In this document: positions 55,878 through 64,000 of the stretch, in pieces
Position numbering within the stretch: the first letter of the stretch is position 1
Layout: every line of letters starts with the position of its first letter
Assembly: GCF_002846365.1 (NCBI RefSeq)
Contig: NZ_PJMW01000002.1
Location: forward strand, 2,914,001 to 2,978,000
Length of the DNA: 64,000 bases
From: Nocardia fluminea
Lineage (GTDB): Bacteria > Actinomycetota > Actinomycetes > Mycobacteriales > Mycobacteriaceae
Direction of reading: 5' to 3'
The notes under the pieces: generated by a model
Seen by the model: only the letters and a program-made list of their open reading frames with translations
Databases searched by the model: none
What the model was told of the DNA's origin: nothing
Program-made: the position numbers and the translations under genes

Positions 55878-55878
55878 G

Positions 55879-57054
55879 TTACACCCCGACCAGCTGTGGG
55901 TAGTCGATCAGGTCGATGTCGTTGGCGGCCTTGTCGCCGTATTTTATCATGAGGGTGAAGAAGCGGGAGCCGAGGAACCAGTTGCGGGCCTTGATGCCCA
56001 GGGCGGTTCTCGGTGCGAGGAAGGGGCCCGCGTTGCTGTTGCCCGCGATTTTGGCGTAGCGCTTCATGATCCGGTCGTAGTTGCCGAAGGCGGTGACGTG
56101 ATCACCCGCGGCGGAAGCCAGTTCGCCGGCGAGGACGTAGGCGCCGACGACGGCGAGGCCGGTGCCGAAGCCCGCCAGGGTGTTGCCGTAGGCGGCGTCG
56201 CCGACGAGGGCGACGCGCCCGCGGGTGTAGGTGCCGTTCATGCGGACCTGGCTGATCGAGTCGAGGTAGATGTCCTCGAAGCCGGCCAGGTCGGCGAGCA
56301 TGCGGGGGGCGTGCCAGGCCATGTCGGCGAAGGTTTCGGTGATGATGCGGCGCTGGGCGTCGACATCGTTGCGGGGATAGTCGAGTTCGGGGGCGGCGAA
56401 CATGTACATCTGCTGGGCCTTCGGGCCGCCGTCGACGGCGAGTCTGCCCGGGGTGTTATGGGCGAGGCCTGCCGCTTTGTCGCGGGGAGTGGTCGCATCG
56501 CTCCAGCGGCTCTCGCCTGCGACGCAGTAGTAGTAGCCGAGGTGTGTCACGTAGTCGGCTTCGGGCCCGAACGTCAATTTCCGCACCCGCGAATGGATTC
56601 CGTCGGCGCCGAGGACGAGGTCGAAGGTGCGGGGCGGGTGGTGCTCGAACCGCACGGCCACGCCGTCGCCGGTGTCGCGCAGGTCGGTGACGGTGTCGCC
56701 GAAGAGGTACTCGACGGTGCCTGCGGTCTTGTCGTACATGATCTCGGCCAGGTCGCCGCGCAGGATCTCCAGATCGCCGCCGGTGAACTCGCCCGACATC
56801 ACGGCGAGCTCGCGTCCGCTGTCGTCGACGAAGGTCAGGTCGGTGGTGCCGGTGCGCCGGGCGCGCACCTCGTCGAGGATGCCCATCCGCTCGAGCACGG
56901 TGAGGTGGGTCCTGCCCTTGAAATCCACCGCCTGACCGCCGGCCCGCAGCGCGGGGGCACGTTCGACGACGGTGACGCAGAAGCCGTACCGGTGCAGCCA
57001 GTAGGCGAGGGCGGGACCGGCGACGCTGGCGCCGGAGATGAGGACAGTACGCAT
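55879..57054 (-). CDS. FAD-dependent class A monooxygenase
   Basis: 391 residues, PHBH fold, like TetX and related drug or aromatic hydroxylases. FAD motif LISGASVAGPALAYWLHRYGF (in parts) near the N-terminus, DG motif LGADGIHSRVR (about residue 150), and GD motif GRVALVGDAAYGNTLAGFGTG (parts). ATG 57054 follows AGGAG at seven bases. Divergent from a TetR repressor gene, so probably induced by that repressor's ligand. Substrate unknown. Confidence 0.88.
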   Translation of the reverse strand: MRTVLISGASVAGPALAYWLHRYGFCVTVVERAPALRAGGQAVDFKGRTHLTVLERMGILDEVRARRTGTTDLTFVDDSGRELAVMSGEFTGGDLEILRGDLAEIMYDKTAGTVEYLFGDTVTDLRDTGDGVAVRFEHHPPRTFDLVLGADGIHSRVRKLTFGPEADYVTHLGYYYCVAGESRWSDATTPRDKAAGLAHNTPGRLAVDGGPKAQQMYMFAAPELDYPRNDVDAQRRIITETFADMAWHAPRMLADLAGFEDIYLDSISQVRMNGTYTRGRVALVGDAAYGNTLAGFGTGLAVVGAYVLAGELASAAGDHVTAFGNYDRIMKRYAKIAGNSNAGPFLAPRTALGIKARNWFLGSRFFTLMIKYGDKAANDIDLIDYPQLVGV

Positions 57055-57070
57055 GACGCAACTCCTAGAA

Positions 57071-57130
57071 AACTGTGTCCGAAGGAATCTGTATCCGGTG
57101 GATGCAGATTAGAGTATGGTAGACACAGTT
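57071..57130. promoter_or_regulatory. Multi-half-site operator between monooxygenase and TetR genes
   Basis: Outer inverted repeat AACTGTGTC (57071-57079) and GACACAGTT (57122-57130), exact; inner repeat AATCTGTATCC / GGATGCAGATT (57086-57110), one mismatch. Four related half-sites centred between divergent starts. Confidence 0.65.
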
Positions 57131-57163
57131 CCACGTCAAGGCGATTTTCGAGAGGATGTGCCG

Positions 57164-57883
57164 ATGCCGATGCCGCCGCCGACTACCGTCGAGCTGTTGT
57201 GGGGGACCACGCAGCGCCCCAAGCGCGGGCCCAAACCCGCCCTCACTCTCGACGGCATCGTCGCCGAGGCCATCGCGCTCGTCGATGCCGAGAACCTGTC
57301 CGCGCTGTCGATGCAGCGACTGGCCGAACGCCTCGGCTTCACCAAGATGTCGCTGTACCGGTACGTGCCGGGCAAGGAGCAGCTGACCGCGCTGATGCTC
57401 GACACCGCGATCGGCGAGCCACCGAATACCGCTGGTGCGCACCAGGAGTGGCGCCTGTCCCTGCGGACCTGGGCCGAGGCGATCTTCGCCCGCTACCTCG
57501 CACATCCCTGGACGATCGAACTCACCCTCGGTGCCCGTCCCTTCGGCCCGAACGAGATGGGATGGACCGAAGCCGCGCTCACCGCATTGGCCGGGACCGG
57601 CCTCAACGGCTCGGAAAAGCTGGACACGATCGTCTTGCTCAACGGTCACGCCCGCAATCTGGCCCAGCAGGTCGCGTCGATGAGCGGCGACGGCGAACTG
57701 CGGTTCACCGAACAGTTCACCGAGATGATGACCGCCGCCGCGGGCCGCTACCCCGAGGTGGGCGCGGCCTTCGCCGAGGAAGCCGCCGCGCCGGCGGGCA
57801 GGGGCGGGCCGAACGACGCGCTGCGTTTCGGTGTCGACCGCATCCTCGACGGCCTCGCCGTCCTGATCGATCAGCGAAAGTGA
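57164..57883 (+). CDS. TetR-family repressor
   Basis: 239 residues. N-terminal TetR helix-turn-helix (about 20-70: LSALSMQRLAERLGFTKMSLYRYVPGKEQL, in parts) and a C-terminal ligand-binding domain of the TetR_C type. Divergent from the FAD monooxygenase with an operator-like array between; expected to repress both. ATG 57164 follows AGAGGA; an earlier in-frame GTG would overlap the operator. Confidence 0.9.
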   Translation: MPMPPPTTVELLWGTTQRPKRGPKPALTLDGIVAEAIALVDAENLSALSMQRLAERLGFTKMSLYRYVPGKEQLTALMLDTAIGEPPNTAGAHQEWRLSLRTWAEAIFARYLAHPWTIELTLGARPFGPNEMGWTEAALTALAGTGLNGSEKLDTIVLLNGHARNLAQQVASMSGDGELRFTEQFTEMMTAAAGRYPEVGAAFAEEAAAPAGRGGPNDALRFGVDRILDGLAVLIDQRK

Positions 57884-57927
57884 GCTGACCCCTGGTCCGA
57901 CCGCGATCGGCACCCTAGGCTCATCGC

Positions 57928-58347
57928 ATGACCGACCAGCCGGAACTGCCCGAGCCCGCTGTCACCATCGTTCGCGAGTTCTTCAACGCGCTCGAGCTCA
58001 GCGCAGTCGACGAGTCGCTGGATCTGCTCGATCCGGCGATCGTCTGGAAGAACACCTCGCTGCCGACCGTGCGCGGCAAGAAGCGGGTCGCGGCGTTGTT
58101 GCGCGGCCTGGATCGACCGAAGCTCGGATTCTCCGCGGAGATCCACCACATCGCCGCCGACGGCGACATCGTGCTCACCGACCGCACCGACTACCTGCAC
58201 GTCGGCCCGGTGCGGATCGGCTTCTGGGTGAGCGGCACCTTCGAACTGCGCGAGGGCCGAATCGTGCTGTGGGACGACCACTTCAGCAAAGGCAACGTCC
58301 TGCGCGGCACCATTGTCGGCGTGGTGAAAGCGATCACCGGCCGCTGA
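57928..58347 (+). CDS. Limonene-1,2-epoxide hydrolase / SnoaL-like (NTF2 fold) protein
   Basis: 139 residues. Cone-shaped alpha+beta fold, LEH-like: REFFNALE near the start, LDPAIVWKNTSLPTVRGKK (parts), DRTDYLHVGPVRIGFWVSGTFE (parts) and IVLWDDHF with an Asp pair typical of the catalytic dyad. Epoxide hydrolase or an isomerase role is possible. ATG 57928 has TAGGCT ending six bases upstream. Adjacent to the monooxygenase regulator, so it might process an epoxide product (inference). Confidence 0.82.
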   Translation: MTDQPELPEPAVTIVREFFNALELSAVDESLDLLDPAIVWKNTSLPTVRGKKRVAALLRGLDRPKLGFSAEIHHIAADGDIVLTDRTDYLHVGPVRIGFWVSGTFELREGRIVLWDDHFSKGNVLRGTIVGVVKAITGR

Positions 58348-58348
58348 G

Positions 58349-58621
58349 CTATCCGTGCTTGCGCAGGTACTCCAGGTAGGTCGGGCGCAGCACATCGGCC
58401 AGCTTGCCGTCGCCCGCGTGGAAATAGTCGTCGAGCATCGGCAGCACGTACTTGATGTCGGCCGAGCTCTCGCCGAGGTCGCCCGCCTCGGCCTGGGCCG
58501 CCGGAATCGACTTGAGCAGTTCCCACAGGAACTTCACGTCGCCGTGTCGCACGGCCGACTTCACCGCGCGATCGTGCAGTTCCTTCGACGACAGCTTCTC
58601 CAGATCCTGGTCATCGGACAT
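58349..58621 (-). CDS. Small conserved hypothetical protein
   Basis: 90 residues, acidic and helical: KELHDRAVKSAVRHGDVKFLW in parts, ending DVLRPTYLEYLRKHG. It looks like a conserved actinobacterial family but I cannot name it. ATG 58621 has TAGAGT ending seven bases upstream. One base from the convergent NTF2 gene. Confidence 0.65.
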   Translation of the reverse strand: MSDDQDLEKLSSKELHDRAVKSAVRHGDVKFLWELLKSIPAAQAEAGDLGESSADIKYVLPMLDDYFHAGDGKLADVLRPTYLEYLRKHG

Positions 58622-58791
58622 GCCATCGACTCTAGCCCTCGGTGGCGCACACGCGCCGGATCCGGCACGACAGTGCCGGTTAACGACAAATTCACGGACA
58701 CGTGTGCCGGTCCAGCAGCGCGGCTGCGAATTCGGCGGTAGCGTCGGTGATGCGAGTCGCGTCGGTGTGATTCGTACGGGAGGTCCTGACC

Positions 58792-58845
58792 GTGACTGAG
58801 CTATTCAGTGCGAGAGGGCCGGCACCTGGCCCTCGTGGCGGTTGA
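58792..58845 (+). CDS. Possible leader peptide upstream of phoH2
   Basis: GTG-initiated ORF of 17 codons (product [17 protein letters not shown]) with a strong GGGAGG eight bases upstream, ending 82 bp before phoH2. It could couple translation or act as an attenuator leader; a hairpin (58889-58910) separates it from the phoH2 ribosome site. In mycobacteria phoH2 has an upstream antitoxin ORF (phoAT), but this one is far shorter. Confidence 0.4.
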   Translation: MTELFSARGPAPGPRGG

Positions 58846-58888
58846 CCCAGCGTCGAACGCCCACAAGGACGGACCGGTCCAGCGAGAT

Positions 58889-58910
58889 CGTTCGCACGGT
58901 GCCGTGCGAA
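58889..58910 (+). promoter_or_regulatory. Hairpin in the phoH2 leader
   Basis: Perfect 10-bp inverted repeat (GTTCGCACGG) around TG, immediately before ACATAAGGAG, the phoH2 ribosome site. May affect translation initiation. Confidence 0.45.
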
Positions 58911-58927
58911 CACATAAGGAGCCCACC

Positions 58928-60322
58928 GTGACTGCTGCACGCTCCGTTTCCGCTTCCGCGAAGCACACGGCCTCGGCCTCGGCCTCGAGCAATTCGGCCT
59001 CGAAGAAAGGGGCTCGCCCCTCACGTTCCGGTCGCAAGACTTTTGTCGTCGACACCTCTGTACTCCTGTCGGATCCCTGGGCCGTGACCCGGTTCGGGGA
59101 GCACAGTGTGGTCCTACCTCTGGTCGTGATCAGTGAGTTGGAGGCGAAACGGCACCACCACGAGCTCGGCTGGTTCGCCCGCGAAGCTCTGCGCATGCTC
59201 GACGACCTGCGCGTGCAGCACGGCAGGCTCGACCAGGCGCTGCCCATCGGCACCGACGGCGGCACCCTGCAGGTAGAGCTCAACCACACCGATTCGTCGG
59301 TGCTGCCCGCCGGATTCCGTTCCGATACCAACGATTCCCGCATCCTCGCCTGCGCGCTGAACTTCGCGGCCGAGGGCGCGGAGGTGGTGCTGGTGTCCAA
59401 GGACATCCCGCTGCGCGTCAAGGCGAGCGCGGTCGGGTTGTCGGCCGACGAGTACCACGCGCAGGACGTGGTGACCTCCGGCTGGAGCGGGATGGTGGAA
59501 CTCGATGTCTCGGGCGCGCAGATCGACCAGCTCTACACCGACTCGGTGATCGACCTCGACGACGCGCGAGAGTTGCCGTGCCACACCGGTGTTCGTTTGC
59601 TGGGCAGCAGCTCGAGCGCATTGGGCCGGGTCACCGCGGACAAGCGGATCCAGCTGGTCAGGGAGCGGGAGGCCTTCGGGCTGCACGGTCGTTCGGCCGA
59701 GCAGCGCATCGCCCTCGATCTGCTGCTCGACGAGAGCATCGGGATCGTGTCGATGGGTGGGCGTGCCGGTACCGGCAAGTCGGCCCTGGCGCTGACCGCC
59801 GGACTCGAGGCGGTGCTCGAGCGCCGGACCCAGCGCAAGGTGGTCGTGTTCCGGCCGCTGTACGCGGTGGGTGGGCAGGAGCTGGGCTATCTGCCGGGTT
59901 CGGAGAGCGAGAAGATGGGCCCGTGGGCGCAGGCCGTCTTCGACACGCTCGACGGGCTGGCCAGCCGTGAGGTGCTCGAGGAGGTGCTCAGTCGCGACAT
60001 GCTCGAAGTGCTACCGCTGACCCATATCCGGGGCCGGTCGCTGCACGATTCGTTCGTGATCGTCGACGAGGCGCAGTCGCTCGAGCGCAATGTGCTGCTG
60101 ACGGTGCTGAGCCGTCTCGGCACGGGTTCCCGGGTGGTGCTCACCCACGATGTCGCCCAGCGCGACAATCTGCGGGTCGGTAGGCACGACGGTGTGGCGG
60201 CGGTGATCGAAAAGCTCAAGGGTCATCCGCTTTTCGCCCACATCACGCTCACGCGCAGCGAGCGCTCGCCGATCGCGGCGCTGGTGACCGAGATGCTCGA
60301 GGAATACGGGCCGAACGCGTAG
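58928..60322 (+). CDS. phoH2: PIN-domain PhoH ATPase (PhoH2)
   Basis: 464 residues. Ser/Ala/Lys-rich N-terminal tail (1-38), PIN nuclease domain (about 39-175; [33 protein letters not shown]) and PhoH helicase-type ATPase with Walker [13 protein letters not shown] (about 278) and Walker [12 protein letters not shown]. In mycobacteria PhoH2 is an RNA helicase and RNase. GTG 58928 follows AAGGAG. Rv1095 equivalent. Confidence 0.93.
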   Translation: MTAARSVSASAKHTASASASSNSASKKGARPSRSGRKTFVVDTSVLLSDPWAVTRFGEHSVVLPLVVISELEAKRHHHELGWFAREALRMLDDLRVQHGRLDQALPIGTDGGTLQVELNHTDSSVLPAGFRSDTNDSRILACALNFAAEGAEVVLVSKDIPLRVKASAVGLSADEYHAQDVVTSGWSGMVELDVSGAQIDQLYTDSVIDLDDARELPCHTGVRLLGSSSSALGRVTADKRIQLVREREAFGLHGRSAEQRIALDLLLDESIGIVSMGGRAGTGKSALALTAGLEAVLERRTQRKVVVFRPLYAVGGQELGYLPGSESEKMGPWAQAVFDTLDGLASREVLEEVLSRDMLEVLPLTHIRGRSLHDSFVIVDEAQSLERNVLLTVLSRLGTGSRVVLTHDVAQRDNLRVGRHDGVAAVIEKLKGHPLFAHITLTRSERSPIAALVTEMLEEYGPNA

Positions 60323-60504
60323 TCATCGGCAATCGGGCCGCGTCGCGGCCGGAATCCGTTTGATTACCGTGAACAGTGGGTAATATCCGCTCCGACACCA
60401 ATCCAGCAACGGCTCGGCGAACATGTTCCGCCGGGCCGTTGCGGATGTCGGCCAGGCTCCACTTCGGGGGCACCCCCGGGGGAGCCACTCGCGAGAGGAT
60501 GGAT

Positions 60505-61131
60505 ATGAACCACTTCGCTCGACGTACTGCTGCCGGGAGCGCCGCGGTCCTGGCCGCGGCGGGTCTGCTGCTCGTCGCCGGTTGCGGCGACGACGACAAG
60601 GACAAGGCCAACGACGCCGTCGCCTCGGTGACCTCCGCGATCGGAGCCCCGGGCGGCAGCGCCACCACCGAACCGGGCATGGGCGGGATGACCACCACCC
60701 CGGGTTCGGAAACCACCTCCGGTTCCGAGACCACCTCCGGTGGTGCCACCACCAGCGCCATGGCGGGCGAATCGACCACCGTCTCCACCCCGAACGGTGA
60801 CATCGTCATCTCCGGCGAGGTGTACAAGAAGTACATGGCGGCCGGCGGCGCGAGCAGCCCGCTCGGCGCTCCCGAAGAAGCCCAGGAATCCGGCCCCGAC
60901 GGCGGCGAGTACCAGGACTTCACCGGCGGCACCATCTACTGGAGCAAGGATTCCGGCGCCCACATCGTGTGGGGCGACATCCGCGAGGCCTGGGAAGAGA
61001 ACGGCGGCGCCAACGGCACGCTGGGCTACCCGACCAGCGACGAGAAGGACATCCCCGGAGGCAAGCAGAGCGACTTCACCGGCGGCACCATCACCTGGGT
61101 CAACGGCGAGACCACGGTGACCCCGAAGTAG
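60505..61131 (+). CDS. LGFP-repeat lipoprotein
   Basis: 208 residues. Signal peptide with lipobox LLVAGCGDD (Cys near 25), a Thr/Ser/Gly-rich linker (about 55-110) and a C-terminal LGFP-type repeat region (PLGAPEEAQE, GGTIYWSKDSGAHIVWGDIRE in parts, GTLGYPTSDE, DFTGGTITW). LGFP domains are thought to attach proteins to the mycolyl-arabinogalactan cell wall. ATG 60505 is preferred to 60499 because GAGAGG is then six bases away. Promoter candidate TTTGAT/TAATAT at 60359-60386. Confidence 0.85.
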   Translation: MNHFARRTAAGSAAVLAAAGLLLVAGCGDDDKDKANDAVASVTSAIGAPGGSATTEPGMGGMTTTPGSETTSGSETTSGGATTSAMAGESTTVSTPNGDIVISGEVYKKYMAAGGASSPLGAPEEAQESGPDGGEYQDFTGGTIYWSKDSGAHIVWGDIREAWEENGGANGTLGYPTSDEKDIPGGKQSDFTGGTITWVNGETTVTPK

Positions 61132-61163
61132 CCCGACTCCACTTCGGCATCGCGCTCCGCCCG

Positions 61164-61200
61164 GCGCGGGGACCCCGGTTCACCCCGTGGGTCCCCGCGC
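61164..61200 (+). terminator. Terminator-like hairpin after the LGFP gene
   Basis: Perfect 12-bp stem (GCGCGGGGACCC) with a 13-nt loop, 30 bp past the stop. No T run beyond TTGC. Confidence 0.7.
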
Positions 61201-61227
61201 TTGCGTACGAGGTACTAAGTTGTCGGG

Positions 61228-62082
61228 GTGCAGAAAACTTTGACCGACCGCGAGCTGCTGGATTCGCTCGCGGACGAGGTGGAAACGAACCTGCGTCGCC
61301 ATATCGAGGTGGCCGAGGGCTGGCAGCCGCACGAGCAGGTGCCGTGGTCGGACGGACGAAACTTCGCCTTCCTCGGTGGCGAGGACTGGGCCCCGGAACA
61401 GTCCGAGCTCAGCGACACCGCCCGGCTCGCGCTGACCGTGAGTGTCCTGGTCGCCGACAATCTGCCCTCCTACCACCGGGAGCTCGGCAAGCACCTGCGC
61501 ACCGGTCCCTGGTGGCGCTGGGTCGGCCGGTGGACGGCGGAGGAGAACCGCCACGAGATCATGATCCGCAACTACCTCATGCTCACCCGCGCGGTGGACC
61601 CGGTCGCGCTCGAGCGGGCCCGCATGCAGCACATGACCGACGGTTTCAACCGGCCGCCGATGCACCTGATCGACGTGCTGGCCACCTGCGCGTTCGAAGA
61701 GGCCGCCGCCGCGATCCGGCATCGCAACACCGCCGCGATCGGCGAGAACCCGATCGTCACGGCGATGGCCGAGAAGCTGGCCGCCGACGACGAACTGCAG
61801 GCCGAGTTCTTCGCCGTGCTCGTCGCCGCCGCCCTCGACCTGGTTCCCGATCAGGCGGTGCGCGCGATCGCCGATCGGGTCGCCGACTTCCGGGTGCCGC
61901 ACGTGGACCTGCCCGGCGGCGGATCCAGCGACGAGGCGCTCGCCGAGGCGGGCATCTACGACCCCGCGAAGGAGGGTGAGCTGGTGTTCAAGCCGCTGCT
62001 GCAGCGCTGGAACATCTTCTCCCGCACCGACTTCAGCGAAGAGGGCGAGAAAACCCGCGCAGAACTGGCGCAGTACCAATAG
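61228..62082 (+). CDS. Acyl-ACP desaturase-like protein with degenerate diiron site (DesA2-like)
   Basis: 284 residues, ferritin-like acyl-ACP desaturase fold, DesA2 group by position and sequence (NFAFLGGEDW, WTAEENRHE). Of the six metal ligands expected from plant desaturases, the pair in EENRH (Glu106, His109) and Glu158 remain, but the first glutamate is Ala76 and the last pair is Asp188/Gln191. It may be non-catalytic or use another cofactor. GTG 61228 has TAAGTT ending six bases upstream. Confidence 0.85.
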   Translation: MQKTLTDRELLDSLADEVETNLRRHIEVAEGWQPHEQVPWSDGRNFAFLGGEDWAPEQSELSDTARLALTVSVLVADNLPSYHRELGKHLRTGPWWRWVGRWTAEENRHEIMIRNYLMLTRAVDPVALERARMQHMTDGFNRPPMHLIDVLATCAFEEAAAAIRHRNTAAIGENPIVTAMAEKLAADDELQAEFFAVLVAAALDLVPDQAVRAIADRVADFRVPHVDLPGGGSSDEALAEAGIYDPAKEGELVFKPLLQRWNIFSRTDFSEEGEKTRAELAQYQ

Positions 62083-62189
62083 CGGCTGGCGCCGCGTGTT
62101 CGCGGCCCCGAGGGGTCGCCGGTCAGGCACCGCGGCTTGCTCCTTCGTCGCCTACGCCGCGGCACCTGACCGGCGACCCGGCCGCGAAC
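62083..62189. repeat. Large intergenic hairpin element (copy B)
   Basis: Begins CGGCTGGCGCCGCG directly after the desA2-like stop; left arm 62098-62135, loop with CTCCTTCGTCGC, right arm 62157-62189. Stem about 32 bp with an asymmetric CCGAGG bulge. Sits between convergent genes and could terminate both. Confidence 0.7.
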
Positions 62190-62229
62190 GCCCCTCCTCG
62201 AGGTCGGGGGTGCGTGGTCGGGTCCCGTT

Positions 62230-63636
62230 TTATTGCGCCCTTTCGACGTCGGCCATCGCCAAGACGTCGAGTTTGCGATCGAGTTCTTCGAGCGAGAGCT
62301 TGTCCGGGACGAGGCCGCGGTCGATGACGGTCTGCCGGATCGTCTTCTTCTCGCGCAGAGCCTGTTTGGCGACAGCGGCCGCTTCCTCGTAGCCGATGGC
62401 CGAGTTGAGCGGGGTGACGATCGACGGCGACGATTCGGCGAGGGTCCGCAGGTGCTCCTCGTTGGCGACGAGGCCGCTCACGCACCTGTCGGCGAAAAGG
62501 CGGGAGACGTTGGCCAGCAAGCGAATCGACTCGAGCAGGTTGCGCGCCATCACGGGAATGTAGACGTTGAGCTCGAACGCACCGCTCGCCCCGCCGAACG
62601 CGATCGCCGCGTCGTTGCCGACCACCTGCACCGCCACCTGCGTCACCGCCTCGGGCAGTACGGGATTCACCTTGCCGGGCATGATCGAGCTACCCGGCTG
62701 CAAGTCCGGCAGCTGCAATTCGCCGAGTCCGGTCAGCGGGCCCGAACCCATCCAGCGGATGTCGTTGGCGATCTTGGTCAGGCTGACCGCGATGGTGCGC
62801 AGCGCGCCGGAGGCCTCGACGAGACCGTCGCGCGCGGCCTGAGCCTCGAAGTGGTCGTGGGCTTCGCGCAGCGCGTCGATGCCGGTGGTGCGCACCAGTT
62901 CCGCGACGACCTTCGCGCCGAAGCCGGCGGGCGCGTTGAGCCCGGTGCCGACCGCGGTGCCGCCGATCGGCAACTCGCCGAGGCGGGGAAGGGTGGCCAT
63001 CGCGCGTTCGATACCCGCGGCGATCTGCCGGGTGTAGCCGCCGAATTCCTGACCGAGCGTCACCGGGACCGCGTCCATCAGATGGGTGCGCCCCGACTTC
63101 ACCACGGTGCGCCACTGCTGCGACTTGTCGAGCAGGGCCAGGCGCAGATGGTCCAGCGCGGGAACGAGTTCGGTGATCAGGGCCTCGGTGGCGGCCAGGT
63201 GAGTCGCGGTGGGGAAGGTGTCGTTGGAGGACTGCGACATGTTCACGTCGTCGTTGGGGTGCACGGTCACCCCGTCGCGCGCGGCGATCGAGGCGATCAC
63301 CTCGTTGGCGTTCATGTTCGAGCTGGTGCCCGAACCGGTCTGGAACACGTCGATCGGGAAGTGGTCGTCGTGCTCACCGTTGGCGATCTCGCCCGCCGCG
63401 GCGATGATCGCGTCGGCCTTCCCCGGATCGAGCAACCCCAGATCCTTGTTCACCTGCGCGCAAGCGGCTTTCAGCAGGCCCAGCGCCCGGATCTGGGCCC
63501 GCTCGAGCCCCCGCCCGCTGATCGGGAAGTTCTCGACGGCCCGCTGCGTCTGCGCCCGCCACAGGGCGTCGACAGGGACGCGAACCTCCCCCATGGTGTC
63601 GTGCTCGATCCGGTACTGCCCGTCGTCGTCAGCCAT
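62230..63636 (-). CDS. fumC: Fumarate hydratase class II
   Basis: 468 residues; TCA-cycle hydration of fumarate to malate. Signature loop [11 protein letters not shown] (about 314-324), substrate blocks [14 protein letters not shown] and [20 protein letters not shown] (parts). Homotetrameric aspartase/fumarase superfamily, oxygen-stable. ATG 63636 has TAGGGT ending six bases upstream. Followed upstream by glpX on the same strand, as in mycobacteria. Confidence 0.97.
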   Translation of the reverse strand: MADDDGQYRIEHDTMGEVRVPVDALWRAQTQRAVENFPISGRGLERAQIRALGLLKAACAQVNKDLGLLDPGKADAIIAAAGEIANGEHDDHFPIDVFQTGSGTSSNMNANEVIASIAARDGVTVHPNDDVNMSQSSNDTFPTATHLAATEALITELVPALDHLRLALLDKSQQWRTVVKSGRTHLMDAVPVTLGQEFGGYTRQIAAGIERAMATLPRLGELPIGGTAVGTGLNAPAGFGAKVVAELVRTTGIDALREAHDHFEAQAARDGLVEASGALRTIAVSLTKIANDIRWMGSGPLTGLGELQLPDLQPGSSIMPGKVNPVLPEAVTQVAVQVVGNDAAIAFGGASGAFELNVYIPVMARNLLESIRLLANVSRLFADRCVSGLVANEEHLRTLAESSPSIVTPLNSAIGYEEAAAVAKQALREKKTIRQTVIDRGLVPDKLSLEELDRKLDVLAMADVERAQ

Positions 63637-63750
63637 AGCTCGACCCTAGGACGAGAACACCGGGAATGGTGGCCACACACCAGCGGTGATTCCCACACAG
63701 TCGGCGGGAATACATCGAGAGCGACCACCACCGGCGAGTCTTACGAGCCC

Positions 63751-63838
63751 GTTCGCGGCCGGCTCGCGTTCGCGGGCCGAGACGGAACGCCGCAGGCGCA
63801 GTATCGGCCCGCGAACGCGAGCCCTCGGGGCCGCGAAC
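63751..63838. repeat. Large intergenic hairpin element (copy C)
   Basis: Left arm 63751-63780, right arm 63804-63838, 23-nt loop. Inner 20-bp stem perfect; outer clamp GTTCGCGGCC with the same CCGAG bulge as copy B, in opposite orientation. Lies 21 bp past the glpX stop. Confidence 0.65.
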
Positions 63839-63859
63839 CCGCGGCCCCGGCCGCTGAAA

Positions 63860-64000
63860 TCAGGGCAGTGGCGGGTTCGCGCTGTCGTCGCCGTCGAAGT
63901 CGACCGAGGAGTACTCGCGCAGCTTCGTCAGGCGGTGGTAGGCGTCGATCATGCGTACGGTGCCCGACTTGGACCGCATCACGATCGACTGGGTCGACGC
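63860..64000 (-). CDS. glpX: Fructose-1,6-bisphosphatase class II, C-terminal fragment
   Basis: 46 codons plus stop, running off the window edge. The translation ([20 protein letters not shown], then [15 protein letters not shown]) matches the C-terminus of actinobacterial GlpX. Its place beside fumarase agrees with Rv1098c-Rv1099c. The N-terminal part is outside the window. Confidence 0.8.
   Translation of the reverse strand, partial: ASTQSIVMRSKSGTVRMIDAYHRLTKLREYSSVDFDGDDSANPPLP

Noticed and set aside
60447..60490. GC-rich hairpin before the LGFP gene as a riboswitch or sRNA
   Set aside because: GGGGGCACCCCC-type sequence folds in several trivial ways and matches no known riboswitch pattern.

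Overview
The window is a GC-rich chromosomal segment of an actinomycete, most likely a Nocardia-type member of the Mycobacteriales. Evidence: a mycothiol S-conjugate amidase, F420-type LLM oxidoreductases, many GTG starts, and a gene order that, from memory, follows the M. tuberculosis block Rv1074c-Rv1099c (fadA3-like thiolase, GDSL protein, cbs, metB, greA, DUF4307, mca, YyaL-like, hemolysin III, Z-prenyl diphosphate synthase, coaA, glyA, desA2-like, phoH2, fum, glpX). I see no tRNA, rRNA, CRISPR array, insertion sequence or phage gene.

Layout. 0-5.2 kb: lipoproteins, a DUF6153/DUF305 pair, an rRNA-type methyltransferase and a Bax-inhibitor-like membrane protein behind an ECF-sigma-like promoter. 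5.2-8.9 kb: thiolase, GDSL esterase, cystathionine beta-synthase. 8.8-16.8 kb: first inserted block, with a LysR/amino-acid dehydrogenase divergon, an Erm 23S rRNA methyltransferase with a WhiB7-like promoter and leader peptide, a CmpX-like membrane protein, an LLM monooxygenase and a glutaryl-CoA-type dehydrogenase. 16.9-20.7 kb: conserved metB-greA-DUF4307-mca. 20.7-42.2 kb: second, larger inserted block, with a NUDIX protein, ethanolamine catabolism (eutC, eutB, permease, DUF779, aldehyde dehydrogenase, GAF-type activator), a hydrolase, an AraC regulator, and an eight-gene tightly overlapping operon (MFS exporter, alpha-oxoamine synthase-like enzyme, two acyl-CoA carboxylase subunits, five-domain oligopeptide/nickel-type ABC importer). 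42.4-64 kb: backbone genes again, with some accessory oxidoreductases and regulators at 54.8-58.3 kb.

How it works together. The ethanolamine block imports ethanolamine, splits it to acetaldehyde and ammonia with a B12 enzyme and oxidises the aldehyde; two 19-bp TTGA-N7-TTGA sites at matching distances upstream of the two transcription units suggest one shared activator. The eight-gene operon has the make-export-reimport logic of a metallophore or signal system, but with an unusual enzyme set, and is the best candidate for an undescribed system. The erm gene carries what looks like a complete drug-inducible control region: WhiB7-type promoter, leaderless 17-codon leader with an Arg-Phe-Arg motif, and alternative hairpins over the ribosome binding site. 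At about a third of the genes a TANNNT box ends 6-7 nt before the start codon, which indicates widespread leaderless transcription and fixes many starts.
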